Of a stretch of 64,000 nucleotides of DNA, positions 52,447 through 60,328 are shown one piece after another. The stretch's first letter is position 1. Each line of letters opens with the position of its first letter. The position numbers were made by a program, and so were the translations under genes. This DNA is from CAVSRC01 sp963750065 (GTDB lineage: Bacteria > Pseudomonadota > Alphaproteobacteria > Rhizobiales > Kaistiaceae). The stretch covers positions 372,001-436,000 of the forward strand of contig CAVVPK010000012.1 of the NCBI GenBank assembly GCA_963750065.1. The letters run 5' to 3'. The notes under the pieces were generated by a model that made no database searches, was not told the DNA's origin, and was given only the letters and a program-made list of their open reading frames with translations.

Positions 52447-52461
52447 GTAACCATTCGTTAA
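52447..52461 (-). promoter_or_regulatory. CtrA box 2
   Basis: GTAA, seven bases, TTAA followed by CC on the plus strand, one base from consensus, 17 bp from the first box. It lies at the 3' end of the upstream gene. Confidence 0.5.
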
Positions 52462-52464
52462 CCG

Positions 52465-52848
52465 TCATTTTCCGTAGCGGGCGGTGATTTCGGCGGCAAT
52501 CTGGGCGCCTTCCTGCAGGTAGCGGTCGACCGCCAGGCGGGCCGAGTCGGTGCACACGCGGTAGACCGAACGGTAGCCTTCATAGCCGCGATTGAAGTGG
52601 TCGATCAGGCGCGCCCGCTCTTCCGCCGTCGGCTGTTCGGCGTCGATCAGCGCCTGCATCTGGTCGCGCCATAGCGCCCCTTCCTGGGTGCCGCACAGGT
52701 CGCGCAGGAACTGGACGGCGCCCAGAATCTCGGACAGCCGCAAGAGGTCGGGCTCGTAGGCCGGCGCGCTGCTCGTATCGGCGGCACGGACCGGCAGCGC
52801 CGAAGCGGCAATCATCAGGGCCAGCACGACCATCCTGAAGCCGGTCAT
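52465..52848 (-). CDS. TIGR02301 family protein
   Basis: A 127-aa secreted protein with a signal peptide (MVVLALMIAASALPVRA) and a helical domain with two cysteines in FLRDLCGTQEGALWRDQM and YRVCTDSARLAVDRY. This matches TIGR02301, a Hyphomicrobiales family of unknown role. The ATG overlaps the stop of the NUDIX gene (ATGA), so the two are translationally coupled. Confidence 0.85.
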   Translation of the reverse strand: MTGFRMVVLALMIAASALPVRAADTSSAPAYEPDLLRLSEILGAVQFLRDLCGTQEGALWRDQMQALIDAEQPTAEERARLIDHFNRGYEGYRSVYRVCTDSARLAVDRYLQEGAQIAAEITARYGK

Positions 52849-53279
52849 GGCGTCAATCCGTGGGTCTCGATCACGCGCCTCGTATCCTCCGTCAGGTCCA
52901 GGCGCGCAAGTTCGGCGCCGCCGACCCAACGCGCCTCCGCCGCATCGTCACCGGCCCTGACCGCGCCGGCAACGCAGCGGCCGGCAAAGACGACCAGCAC
53001 CGCGTGCCAATCGACGGCGCCGGCAGCGTCGCGCAGCATGATCTCCGCCATGTCGATCTGCTCCAGCCGGTCTATGGCGATGCCGGTCTCCTCACCAATC
53101 TCACGGATTGCGGCCGCCTCAAGACGTTCGCCGAATTCCACCTTGCCGCCGGGCAGGCTCCATAGGCCCGCCGCGGGTGGCCGGCCGCGGCGCACCAGCA
53201 ACACTTCGCCGTCCCGGCGCACCAGTGCGCTGACCCCGAGGAGGGGCCGCTGGGCGGGAAGATCAGGGTGAGAGCTCAT
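52845..53279 (-). CDS. NUDIX hydrolase
   Basis: A 144-aa Nudix enzyme. The Nudix box (Gx5Ex7REUxEExGU) is visible from GGKVEFGERLEAAAIREIGEETGI. The N-terminal part has GEVLLVRRGRPPAAGLWSLPGG, similar to the ADP-ribose or MutT-like subgroup. The start at 53279 (MSSHPDLPAQR) is chosen; an upstream Trp-rich reading to 53387 is implausible. It is followed, with overlap, by the TIGR02301 gene and divergent from the YedK-like gene. Confidence 0.9.
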   Translation of the reverse strand: MSSHPDLPAQRPLLGVSALVRRDGEVLLVRRGRPPAAGLWSLPGGKVEFGERLEAAAIREIGEETGIAIDRLEQIDMAEIMLRDAAGAVDWHAVLVVFAGRCVAGAVRAGDDAAEARWVGGAELARLDLTEDTRRVIETHGLTP

Positions 53280-53389
53280 CGAATCGAAAAGTATCCGAAA
53301 GGCCGGGGCGAAGAAGCGAAATTGTTTGCTATCCTGAACGCCCTGTCGCGGCCACCCAAGCCAGCCCATCCAAGCGAGCCAGGCCACCC

Positions 53390-54076
53390 ATGTGCGGACG
53401 CTTTGTCCTGACCGCCACGCCGGAAGAACTGGAAGCCCTATACGGCTACCTCGACGGCGAGCCTTTTCCGCCGCGCTACAACATCGTGCCGACCCAGCCG
53501 ATCGCCATCGTTCGCATGGTGGGCGGCGCCCGCCGCTTCGCCCTGGTGCGCTGGGGCCTGGTTCCCTCCTGGGTCAAGGACCCGAAGCAGTTCGCGCTGC
53601 TCATCAACGCCCGCGCCGAAGGGATTCTGGAGAAAGCCACTTTCCGCGCCGCCATGCGCTACCGCCGCTGCCTGGTGCCGGCCTCCGGCTTCTATGAATG
53701 GCGCAAGATGCCGGGCTCCAATTCCGGCAAGACCCGCCAGCCATTCTGGTTTCGACCGCGCGCCGCGGGGCCGATCGCCTTTGCCGGCCTGTGGGAGACA
53801 TGGGCCGACCGCGCGACCGGCGGCGAGATCGATTCGGGCGCCATCGTCACCACGGATGCCAACCGGACCGTGGCGCCGGTCCACGACCGCATGCCGGTAG
53901 TGATCGCGAAGCAGGATTTCGAGCAGTGGCTGACCGGCGATCCGGTCGAGGCGGCAGCGCTGCTGCGCCCGGCACCCGATGATCTGCTCGAGGCGGTTCC
54001 GATCTCGAATCGGGTCAACCGGGTCGCCAATGACGATCCGAGCCTGCTCGACCCGGTCGAGCCGACATTGTTCTGA
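53390..54076 (+). CDS. SOS response-associated peptidase (YedK/HMCES-like)
   Basis: A 228-aa SRAP protein that crosslinks to abasic sites in single-stranded DNA. The catalytic Cys2 is in MCGRFVLTATPEEL, so the first Met is removed. ALLINARAEGILEKATFRAAMRYRRCLVP and GFYEW are family signatures, and the later His is in APVHDRMPVVI. The gene is divergent from the NUDIX gene, and the LysE gene follows 6 bp on. The DNA just upstream is a short Trp-codon-rich repeat tract. Confidence 0.93.
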   Translation: MCGRFVLTATPEELEALYGYLDGEPFPPRYNIVPTQPIAIVRMVGGARRFALVRWGLVPSWVKDPKQFALLINARAEGILEKATFRAAMRYRRCLVPASGFYEWRKMPGSNSGKTRQPFWFRPRAAGPIAFAGLWETWADRATGGEIDSGAIVTTDANRTVAPVHDRMPVVIAKQDFEQWLTGDPVEAAALLRPAPDDLLEAVPISNRVNRVANDDPSLLDPVEPTLF

Positions 54077-54082
54077 GGTTCC

Positions 54083-54718
54083 ATGGACCGGGTCGCGCTG
54101 CTCTCCGCCTCCGTCGAGGGCTTTCTGCTCGGCGCCAGCCTGATCGTCGCCATCGGGGCGCAGAACGCCTTCGTGCTGAGGCAAGGACTGGCCCGCCGGC
54201 ACGTCTTCGCCGTGGCCAGCATCTGCTCGCTGTCCGATCTGGTGCTGATTGCGGCCGGCGTCGGCGGGCTGGGCACGCTCGTCCACGAGGCGCCGTCGCT
54301 GCTGACCGCGGTCAGCCTGGCCGGCGCCGCCTTCCTGGCGGTTTACGGCCTGCTGTCGTTCCACCGTGCGCTCAGGCCGGAGGCGCTCACCCCGGCCGAC
54401 CGCTCGACGGCCGGACTGGCGGCGACCGTCGCCACCTGCCTGGCGCTCACCTTCCTCAACCCGCATGTCTATCTCGACACGGTGGTGCTGATCGGTGCGC
54501 TGTCCGGCCGGCATCCGGGCGCCGGGGCGGTCGCCTTCGGCGTCGGGGCGGGACTCGCCTCGATTGTATGGTTCTACGGCCTGGGCTACGGCGCCCGGCT
54601 GGCAGCACCCATCTTCGCCCGGCCAAAAGCCTGGCAAATCCTCGATACGCTGATCGGGGTCGTGATGCTGATCCTCGCCGCCCGTCTGGTCGGCGAGGCG
54701 TGGTCAGCGCCGCACTGA
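54083..54718 (+). CDS. LysE family amino acid exporter
   Basis: A 211-aa six-helix exporter of the LysE/ArgO type. The start VEGFLLGASLIVAIGAQNAFVLRQG is diagnostic, and LNPHVYLDTVVLIGAL is the second conserved region. It probably exports arginine, lysine or a related amino acid; the substrate is not proven. It directly follows the SRAP gene on the same strand with 6 bp between. Confidence 0.92.
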   Translation: MDRVALLSASVEGFLLGASLIVAIGAQNAFVLRQGLARRHVFAVASICSLSDLVLIAAGVGGLGTLVHEAPSLLTAVSLAGAAFLAVYGLLSFHRALRPEALTPADRSTAGLAATVATCLALTFLNPHVYLDTVVLIGALSGRHPGAGAVAFGVGAGLASIVWFYGLGYGARLAAPIFARPKAWQILDTLIGVVMLILAARLVGEAWSAPH

Positions 54719-54722
54719 AGTC

Positions 54723-54911
54723 TCAGTGCAGCTGTTTGTCCTCGTCGGTACGCACCGACGGGTCACTGGCCGTCTGCTGCCGCTGCTGGACGATGTCGGC
54801 CAGCTCGGGGATGGCGATACGGCGGTACTTGGCTTCGAGCGAGTGCTCGAGCGCCTGGTCGGCCCGGGACCGGAAGGGTCTGAGCTCGACGAATTCCTTA
54901 TTGCGCTTCAC
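54723..54911 (-). CDS. Small hypothetical protein
   Basis: A 62-aa hydrophilic protein from a GTG (VKRNKEFVELRPFRSRAD) to the stop 4 bp from the LysE gene, convergent with it. It contains ALEHSLEAKYRRIAIPELADIVQQ, predicted helical, which looks like a real protein rather than an antisense shadow. No family recognised. Start uncertain. Confidence 0.5.
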   Translation of the reverse strand: MKRNKEFVELRPFRSRADQALEHSLEAKYRRIAIPELADIVQQRQQTASDPSVRTDEDKQLH

Positions 54912-55055
54912 GGGGATATCTCGTCGGTCTTCATTCGATGCTGCCCGGCAGCTCCTGCCACCGGGACGCGCCTGTGGACGCCGATTACGGCAAATCCATG
55001 TTGGCACCGCTGCATTACCGATTTCCTACGGTGCCTACATTGATATTGATCACAA

Positions 55056-55475
55056 CTACCAACTCCACGTCTGCGGATCCGGTACGCCGTCCCCCCGGCT
55101 GGCGGCCATCAGCCCCCTGATCGAACGCACGATCCACCACACAGCGGTGAGGATCAGGAGGACGATTCCGAGGCCGAACGCCAGCACCAGAATCCCCGAG
55201 ACGATGACGTACAATAGGCCGATGCCGGCGCTGCGCACCTGGAAAGTGTAGTGTTCTGCCCAGATTCCGGTGGCATTGGGCCGGTTGATCAGGGCCAGCG
55301 CGAAGCCGACGATGATCGGCACCACGCCGAAGGCCGGTACCATCCCGGCCAGGTAGAAAATGTAGTTGAGCAGCACGTTCTGACGCCCCGGGTGGAGATA
55401 GGGGCTGATGGCGTCGAAGGGAGAGGGCCCCGGTTCCGGGGGTGGAGAGGGGGCGTCCCGATTGTCGTCGGACAT
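55056..55475 (-). CDS. DUF4870-like membrane protein
   Basis: A 139-aa protein with a Pro-rich cytoplasmic N-terminus (PSPPPEPGPSPFDAISPYLH) and three to four membrane helices, including VLLNYIFYLAGMVPAFGVVP and IGLLYVIVSGILVLAFGLGIVLL. It resembles DUF4870 proteins. Function unknown. The start at 55475 (MSDDNRDAPS) is preferred over 55502. It lies divergent from the DUF1499 gene. Confidence 0.75.
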   Translation of the reverse strand: MSDDNRDAPSPPPEPGPSPFDAISPYLHPGRQNVLLNYIFYLAGMVPAFGVVPIIVGFALALINRPNATGIWAEHYTFQVRSAGIGLLYVIVSGILVLAFGLGIVLLILTAVWWIVRSIRGLMAASRGDGVPDPQTWSW

Positions 55476-55673
55476 GGCCGGCTCCTCGCTGCAGTTCCGC
55501 AATCTGTCTGATTTGGCTCCGCACGTCTTGCGTCGGCAATATCTGCCCGACGGTCACTGTCTTCAAGAGTAAACCGTCTGGACAGGTCCGCCGGTTCTGC
55601 CTTGAATGGCGCCGCCCGATTTCAGGAGGTTCGCTGTGACCGTCCGTCCCCGTCGCCTTTGCGGACAAGCCGC

Positions 55674-56465
55674 ATGATCGCGCGTCTCGGCGAACGGCGT
55701 TCGCAACTGGCGGCGATCAGTTCCCGCCTGGCGGCGCTGTCGGTTCCGGTCCTCATCATCGCGGCCATCGGCCACCGTGCCGGCTCGCTGGCGGCGACGC
55801 CGACCTATGCCGTGATGGCGCTCGGCTTCTCGCTTGCCGCGCTGGCGACAATCACGGCGCTGGCCGCCTTTGCCGGCATCTGGCGCGACGGGCGCAAGGG
55901 CGCCGGCGCCGCCACCCGCGGCCTGATCATCGGACTGCTGGTGCTCGTGCTGCCGGCGATCGGCGCCTGGGACGTGGTCACGCTGCCCCGCCTGATCGAC
56001 ATCTCCACCGATCCGGCCGACCCGCCGCAGTTCGAACGCGCCCAGTTCGACCGGGCTCCCGACGATCAGCCGATCGTCAACCCCGGCGACGACGAGATCG
56101 CGGCGCAACAGGATGCCTATCCCGATATCGTCCCGCGCCACTATCCGGTGTCGACGGCGCGCGTCTACGACGAGGCCAAATCGATCGTCGACGACCGCCA
56201 TTGGCGGATCCTGGTGGCCCGTGCACCGTCGGAGACCGACGAGACCGCCCATATCGAGGCGGTCGCCACCACCGCGATCTTCGGCTTCCGCCAGGATGTG
56301 GTCATCCGCATCGTTCCCGACGGCGACGGCGCCCTGGTCGACATGCGCTCGGCGGCGCGCAATGCCGCCCACGACCTCGGCGCCGATGCCGAGCGCATCC
56401 GCGCCTTCTTCCGCGACCTCGATGCCGGCCTGCAGGGCGTTTCAAGCGCCGTCAGCGGCGGCTGA
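55674..56465 (+). CDS. DUF1499 domain protein
   Basis: A 263-aa protein with three N-terminal membrane helices (residues ~20-110) and a C-terminal DUF1499 domain (DEAKSIVDDRHWRILVARAP then HIEAVATTAIFGFRQDVVIRI). DUF1499 is common in Proteobacteria and of unknown function. Start ATG at 55674 lies after the basic leader; its 3' end overlaps the reading frame of the convergent metallo-hydrolase. Confidence 0.8.
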   Translation: MIARLGERRSQLAAISSRLAALSVPVLIIAAIGHRAGSLAATPTYAVMALGFSLAALATITALAAFAGIWRDGRKGAGAATRGLIIGLLVLVLPAIGAWDVVTLPRLIDISTDPADPPQFERAQFDRAPDDQPIVNPGDDEIAAQQDAYPDIVPRHYPVSTARVYDEAKSIVDDRHWRILVARAPSETDETAHIEAVATTAIFGFRQDVVIRIVPDGDGALVDMRSAARNAAHDLGADAERIRAFFRDLDAGLQGVSSAVSGG

Positions 56466-57347
56466 GCCGGAAGCGGCGCCGGGCCGGGGTCGCGCATGAC
56501 CCGCCCGCGCGCGATCAGGTCTTCCAGATGGGCGAGCACCGACAGGCCGGCGGCGCCAGCAAGGCGCGGGTCGAGATCCCGATAGACTGCGGCAACGACA
56601 GCCGGAACTGTTTCGCTGCCCGCCGCCAGCGCGGCGAGAATCTCCGACTCGCGTTCGCGGCGATGGGCCTTCAGCGCGCGCACGTAAGCGTGCGCTTCTG
56701 TCACCGGCCCGCCATGACCGGGGAGATAGGTGTCCTCGCGCCGCGTCGAGCAGCCGGTCGAGCGAGGTCCTGTAGTCCGCCATCGACCCTTCCGGCGGCG
56801 CCACGACGCTCGTCGACCAGGCCATGACGTGATCGCCGGAGAAGATGAGGCCGCTGCCCGCGAGCGCGAAGACGAGATGATCGCCGGCATGGCCGGGGGT
56901 GGCGATGGCCTCCACCTGCCAGCCTTCGCCGCTGACCAGTGCCCCGTCCGCCAAGGCCACATCCGGCACGAAATCCCTGTCGATGCCGGTGTCCACTTCC
57001 GGCGCACCGGCCGCCGCCCGCTCGCTGCGCCCGAAGCCGTGGCTCGGCGCCCCGGTCGCCGCGGCCAGGCGCTTGACGTCGCCGGAATGGTCGCGGTGGG
57101 CATGGGTGACCAATATGTGGGTGATCGTCTCGCCGGTCGTGGCAGACATCAGCGCGTGGAAATGGGCTTCGTCGTCCGGGCCGGGATCGACGATGGCCAC
57201 CCGGCCGCTGCCGATGATGTAGCTGTTGGTGCCGGCAAAGGTGAGGGGGCCGGGGTTCGGCGCCGTGACCCGGCGCACGCCCGGCGCCACCGGCACTGCC
57301 TGCCCGTATCGGGGGTCGAAATCGCGACGGAAGACGAGATCAGCCAT
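56442..57347 (-). pseudogene. MBL-fold metallo-hydrolase, frameshifted
   Basis: The N-terminal ~200 residues are a normal MBL-fold hydrolase with the motif VTHAHRDHSGD (HxHxDH), AIATPGHAGDHLVFAL and IFSGDHVMAW. Around 56736-56748 the frame breaks: the expected continuation REDTYLPGHGGPVTEAHAYV and the C-terminal winged-helix-like part (RDLDPRLAGAAGLSVLAHLEDL) are in another frame. One base lost explains it. The shifted frame then runs into the convergent DUF1499 gene, and the true stop is uncertain. Could be a sequence error. Confidence 0.75.
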
Positions 57348-57431
57348 CGGCGCTAGCCGGGGGCGAGGGACCGCGTACGGAACCGGCTCATGACTCACCT
57401 TGGCTGGTCGGGCCTGCCCGAGGGCTGAGGG

Positions 57432-57508
57432 TGGTCGGAGTGGCAGGATTCGAACCTGCGACCCCCTGCTCCCGAAGCAGGTGCGCTACCAGGCTGCGCT
57501 ACACTCCG
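57432..57508 (-). tRNA. tRNA-Pro (CGG)
   Basis: A complete cloverleaf on the minus strand: acceptor arms CGGAGTG and CACTCCG, anticodon stem CCTGC/GCAGG with loop TTCGGGA (anticodon CGG), T-arm with GGTTCGAATCC, and encoded CCA at 57434-57432. Confidence 0.95.
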
Positions 57509-57666
57509 GTTCCTGGCGGAGCGGACTTATAACGTTGCCATCGGGGGGCGGCAAGGCCGCAGGCGCACGGCGCATCCGCGCCGGTGCCCGTGCGTTGCGA
57601 GGGCTGAGCCGAGCCTATATACGGAGCCACGGCCGGAAATGGACCCTGCCGCGCCGGCTGCTCTGT

Positions 57667-57741
57667 TGGGGCGTAGCCAAGAGGTAAGGCAGCGGATTTT
57701 GATTCCGCCATTCGGAGGTTCGATTCCTCCCGCCCCAGCCA
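57667..57741 (+). tRNA. tRNA-Gln (TTG)
   Basis: A complete tRNA: acceptor arms TGGGGCG and CGCCCCA, anticodon stem GCGGA/TCCGC with loop TTTTGAT (anticodon TTG), T-arm GGTTCGATTCC, and encoded CCA ending at 57741. Its 3' end is 21 bp from the 3' end of an integrase gene, so it is a plausible attachment site. Confidence 0.95.
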
Positions 57742-57761
57742 GCCTCAACGCCCTGAATTCG

Positions 57762-59093
57762 TTACAGAAACCGGTTTGTTCTCGCGCCGGTTTTGCGGCC
57801 CATTTGGAAATTCATTCTGGCCGCCATTTGGAAATTCTGTGCCTGATTTGTTCTTCCAGCTGCTTTTGCGTCAGCAGGTGCGCATGCCGCTTTGCGGGTC
57901 GCCGCCAGTGCGCGTTGCATCGTCTCCTTGGCATAGCCGCGGTAGGCCTGCGCGGTCTTATGTCCGGAAAGAGCGCGGCCCTGGCCCTCGGTCAGCTCCG
58001 CCTCCTCCAGCTCGGTCATGCCGCCGTGCCGGCAGGCATCGAGCGTGAATAGCTCCGACACCCCCTCGACTTTCTTGCGCAACGTCTGCACGAGCTTCTC
58101 CATGCCGGGATAGGACCATACCTTGGCGGTGCCCTTGCTCTCCCCCTTCTCGATTTTGCGCATGATCATCGGAATGCCGAGCCTGGGCAGATGGCTCAGG
58201 ACGTCCTCGGCCTCGGCGTAGAACCTGACGGTCTCGCCATCGACGGTCTTCTCCTCGAGCGGATGCCAGACCAATGTCTTGTTCTTGTGATGCTCGATAC
58301 GCACGGCATGCGGCCACTTCTTGCCGCGGTAGTCCGGCCAAGTCAGCAAGCCCGCCACGACGTTCTCAGGCCGTTGCAGCCACTCGAAGCAGATCACCGC
58401 CACTGCCGCCGGCTCGGGCCGGCCTTGCGCGATGCAACCCCAGGCGAATTTGTAGACATCTTCGCGTGTCACTGCGTGCTTCTTGCTCTTGGTGCGGCTC
58501 TTGAGCGTAAAGTCGTCCCACGGGTTCGGATGCTTCTTGTCAAACAGCTCAGGATGCAGCCGGTGCATGATCCGCCAGACCTTGCGGCAGAGCCCGACCA
58601 CCTTTTCGCCCTGCCGCAGCCTGAGACCGTTGGGGCCGTTGATGATCTTCTCGTAGATCTTGTCAGCGGCCCGCGGCGTAACCTCTCCGATCAGCCGCTC
58701 GCCGATGCGCCGACCACTCTTGCCGACGGTGTCACATATCATCTGCATGATATGCTCGTAGTCGGGGCGCGAGCGTGGCGAGACTTTCTCCGTGTAAGCC
58801 TTCTCAGCCTTGTATTGCCTGAACAGCCAATCAATCGTGCCATAGCGGGCGATCTGCGCCTGATTGACGGGCTCGCCCTTGCGTTGGCCGTTCCATTCAT
58901 CAAACAGGGCATTGAGCGTGGCCGCCCGCCCACCTTTGCCGCTTTCACCGCAGGCAGCTTCGTAGTTGGTGCCCAACGGCTCGTTGGAAATTTCGCACCC
59001 GAGCTTGCGATAATATGTCGGTACGCGGAAATAGAACGCGACCGAGCCGTCGGCGAGCCTCCGCACTTCTATGAAGCGCGGGCGTTCCAGCAT
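57762..59093 (-). CDS. Tyrosine recombinase/integrase
   Basis: A 443-aa site-specific recombinase. The C-terminal catalytic domain shows the first arginine region in CFEWLQRPENVVAGLLTW, then TLDACRHGGMTELEEAELTE, and the nucleophile tyrosine in LSGHKTAQAYRGYAKETM. The N-terminal part is a core-binding domain. It ends 21 bp from tRNA-Gln, typical of an island integrated at a tRNA gene. Its ATG overlaps the stop of the excisionase-like gene (TGATG), with GAGGA upstream. The last ~30 residues are Asn/Gln/Met-rich with a short duplicated NFQM motif. Confidence 0.88.
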   Translation of the reverse strand: MLERPRFIEVRRLADGSVAFYFRVPTYYRKLGCEISNEPLGTNYEAACGESGKGGRAATLNALFDEWNGQRKGEPVNQAQIARYGTIDWLFRQYKAEKAYTEKVSPRSRPDYEHIMQMICDTVGKSGRRIGERLIGEVTPRAADKIYEKIINGPNGLRLRQGEKVVGLCRKVWRIMHRLHPELFDKKHPNPWDDFTLKSRTKSKKHAVTREDVYKFAWGCIAQGRPEPAAVAVICFEWLQRPENVVAGLLTWPDYRGKKWPHAVRIEHHKNKTLVWHPLEEKTVDGETVRFYAEAEDVLSHLPRLGIPMIMRKIEKGESKGTAKVWSYPGMEKLVQTLRKKVEGVSELFTLDACRHGGMTELEEAELTEGQGRALSGHKTAQAYRGYAKETMQRALAATRKAACAPADAKAAGRTNQAQNFQMAARMNFQMGRKTGARTNRFL

Positions 59094-59323
59094 CACAAAT
59101 CCTCGGCGAGGTCGCCCGGCACGATTTCCGGTGCGATGGCCCGGTCCAGATCGTCTCGCAACCATAGCTGCCGCCTACCTTCTTTGATCCGTGGCCGAGG
59201 ATATTCACTGCCAACGCGCTTCAAGAATGCTTCGACAGTCGGCTCTCCGCAATATCCCGCTGCTATTGCGGCTGACATACGGCGCGGCCAAGAACCCGCA
59301 GGAATTATGGCAGAACGTGACAT
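59093..59323 (-). CDS. Excisionase/AlpA-like small DNA-binding protein
   Basis: A 76-aa protein starting MSRSAIIPAGSWPRRMSAAI, followed by AAGYCGEPTVEAFLKRVGSEYPRPRIKEGRRQLW. This pattern is that of the small winged-helix proteins immediately before phage-type integrases in Hyphomicrobiales. It probably steers integration or excision. Its stop overlaps the integrase start, so the two are coupled. Confidence 0.75.
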   Translation of the reverse strand: MSRSAIIPAGSWPRRMSAAIAAGYCGEPTVEAFLKRVGSEYPRPRIKEGRRQLWLRDDLDRAIAPEIVPGDLAEDL

Positions 59324-59546
59324 GGCGAGGATCAATACTTGGGCTGCCGGCAATGAGGGCTCGAATTCCGTCCACCCGTGTGGGTGACCACGTATGATGC
59401 AGGTCAGCGACAGCGCCCGAAAGAACCTGAACGGCCAGATCGTAGAAGAAGTTATCGCGGCGCACGAAAGGGATGGGTGCCAAGTTCCCGAAGCTCGGAT
59501 GGTGCACGCCCCGGGCCTTTCTTCGGCAGGGTGACTCGCCGTGTGG

Positions 59547-59618
59547 GCGCACCCAGCGGATGAAAGCACCAGACTACGAATCTGGGGGTCAGGGGTTCGA
59601 ATCCCTTCGGGCGCGCCA
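59547..59618 (+). pseudogene. Degenerate tRNA-Arg (ACG)
   Basis: The 3' two thirds match a tRNA-Arg: anticodon stem CCAGA/TCTGG with loop CTACGAA (anticodon ACG), T-arm GGGTTCGAATCCC and GGGCGC-G-CCA end. The 5' side (GCGC then CAGC-GGATGAAAGC) has lost bases so the acceptor and D stems do not pair. It is probably a decayed tRNA copy, or the 3'-half attachment site left by another integration event. Confidence 0.6.
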
Positions 59619-60328
59619 ATCTTTTCAATGACTTAATTATTCAACCGAGCGTTCATTTCTCGCTCGAGGTAACGCCTCAGGTAACAGATGGGAGTGTTTT
59701 AGCGCGCTATGCCCGCGTTACATTCGATTCGCGACTTCTCCGCGATTCGAGATGCGACAACGCAACCCTGTCCGCAGAATTCAGGCAACCAGACTGCCCG
59801 AGGCACACACCTCGGCGTAGACCGATCGAGCAAACAGCAGCCTGACTAGCGGTCAACCGCCCAGCCGGAGGGCGGGCGACAGCGGCCTGTCCCTTCACCA
59901 CAAGCCGAGTCTCGGCGGCAGCAGCACGCAGATACTTTCGGGTGTCGACTTTGCTGCCACCCTGCGTCGCCTGCGGATGTTCGGCGCCCCTGCGACAAAT
60001 GACAGCGTCAGTGCCACGCTCGCCGCTCTGCCTTCTGCCTTGGGGCTAGCAAGGGCACTTTGCTTAGTCTTGAGCGGGGAGCAGACGCGATTCTGACGAT
60101 GAAGAGCGTTGGGATTGGCTCGCTACCCAAATGCCACTCTTCGAACCAAGCTTCGGCAAGGCGAGGTGAATCTGCGCGGAAGTTGCGCAAAGGTCGCCAC
60201 TTCTCGCAATGTTTGGTCCAAGCCGGCTTTACGAAGCTGCAACCAAAAGGGTTTTCAGTTGCGCGCACACGCGTAGTTAGCGAGTAATAGGCACGCGGAC
60301 TGAAAAATCGCTTCGATGTCTGGGGCTT
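59619..60328. other. Apparently gene-free stretch of the island
   Basis: 710 bp between the degenerate tRNA and the methylase gene. Small open frames exist but lack ribosome binding sites and recognisable proteins. GC content is clearly lower than in the core. A promoter for the methylase pair should lie near its right end, but no clear sigma-70 site was found. Confidence 0.5.

Noticed and set aside
53280..53387. N-terminal extension of the NUDIX protein with MAWLAWMGWLGW
   Set aside because: It is a short Trp-codon repeat in the divergent promoter region; the Nudix domain starts properly at 53279.
59547..59618. Functional tRNA-Arg(ACG)
   Set aside because: The 5' acceptor and D-arm halves have lost bases and cannot pair, so it is listed as degenerate.
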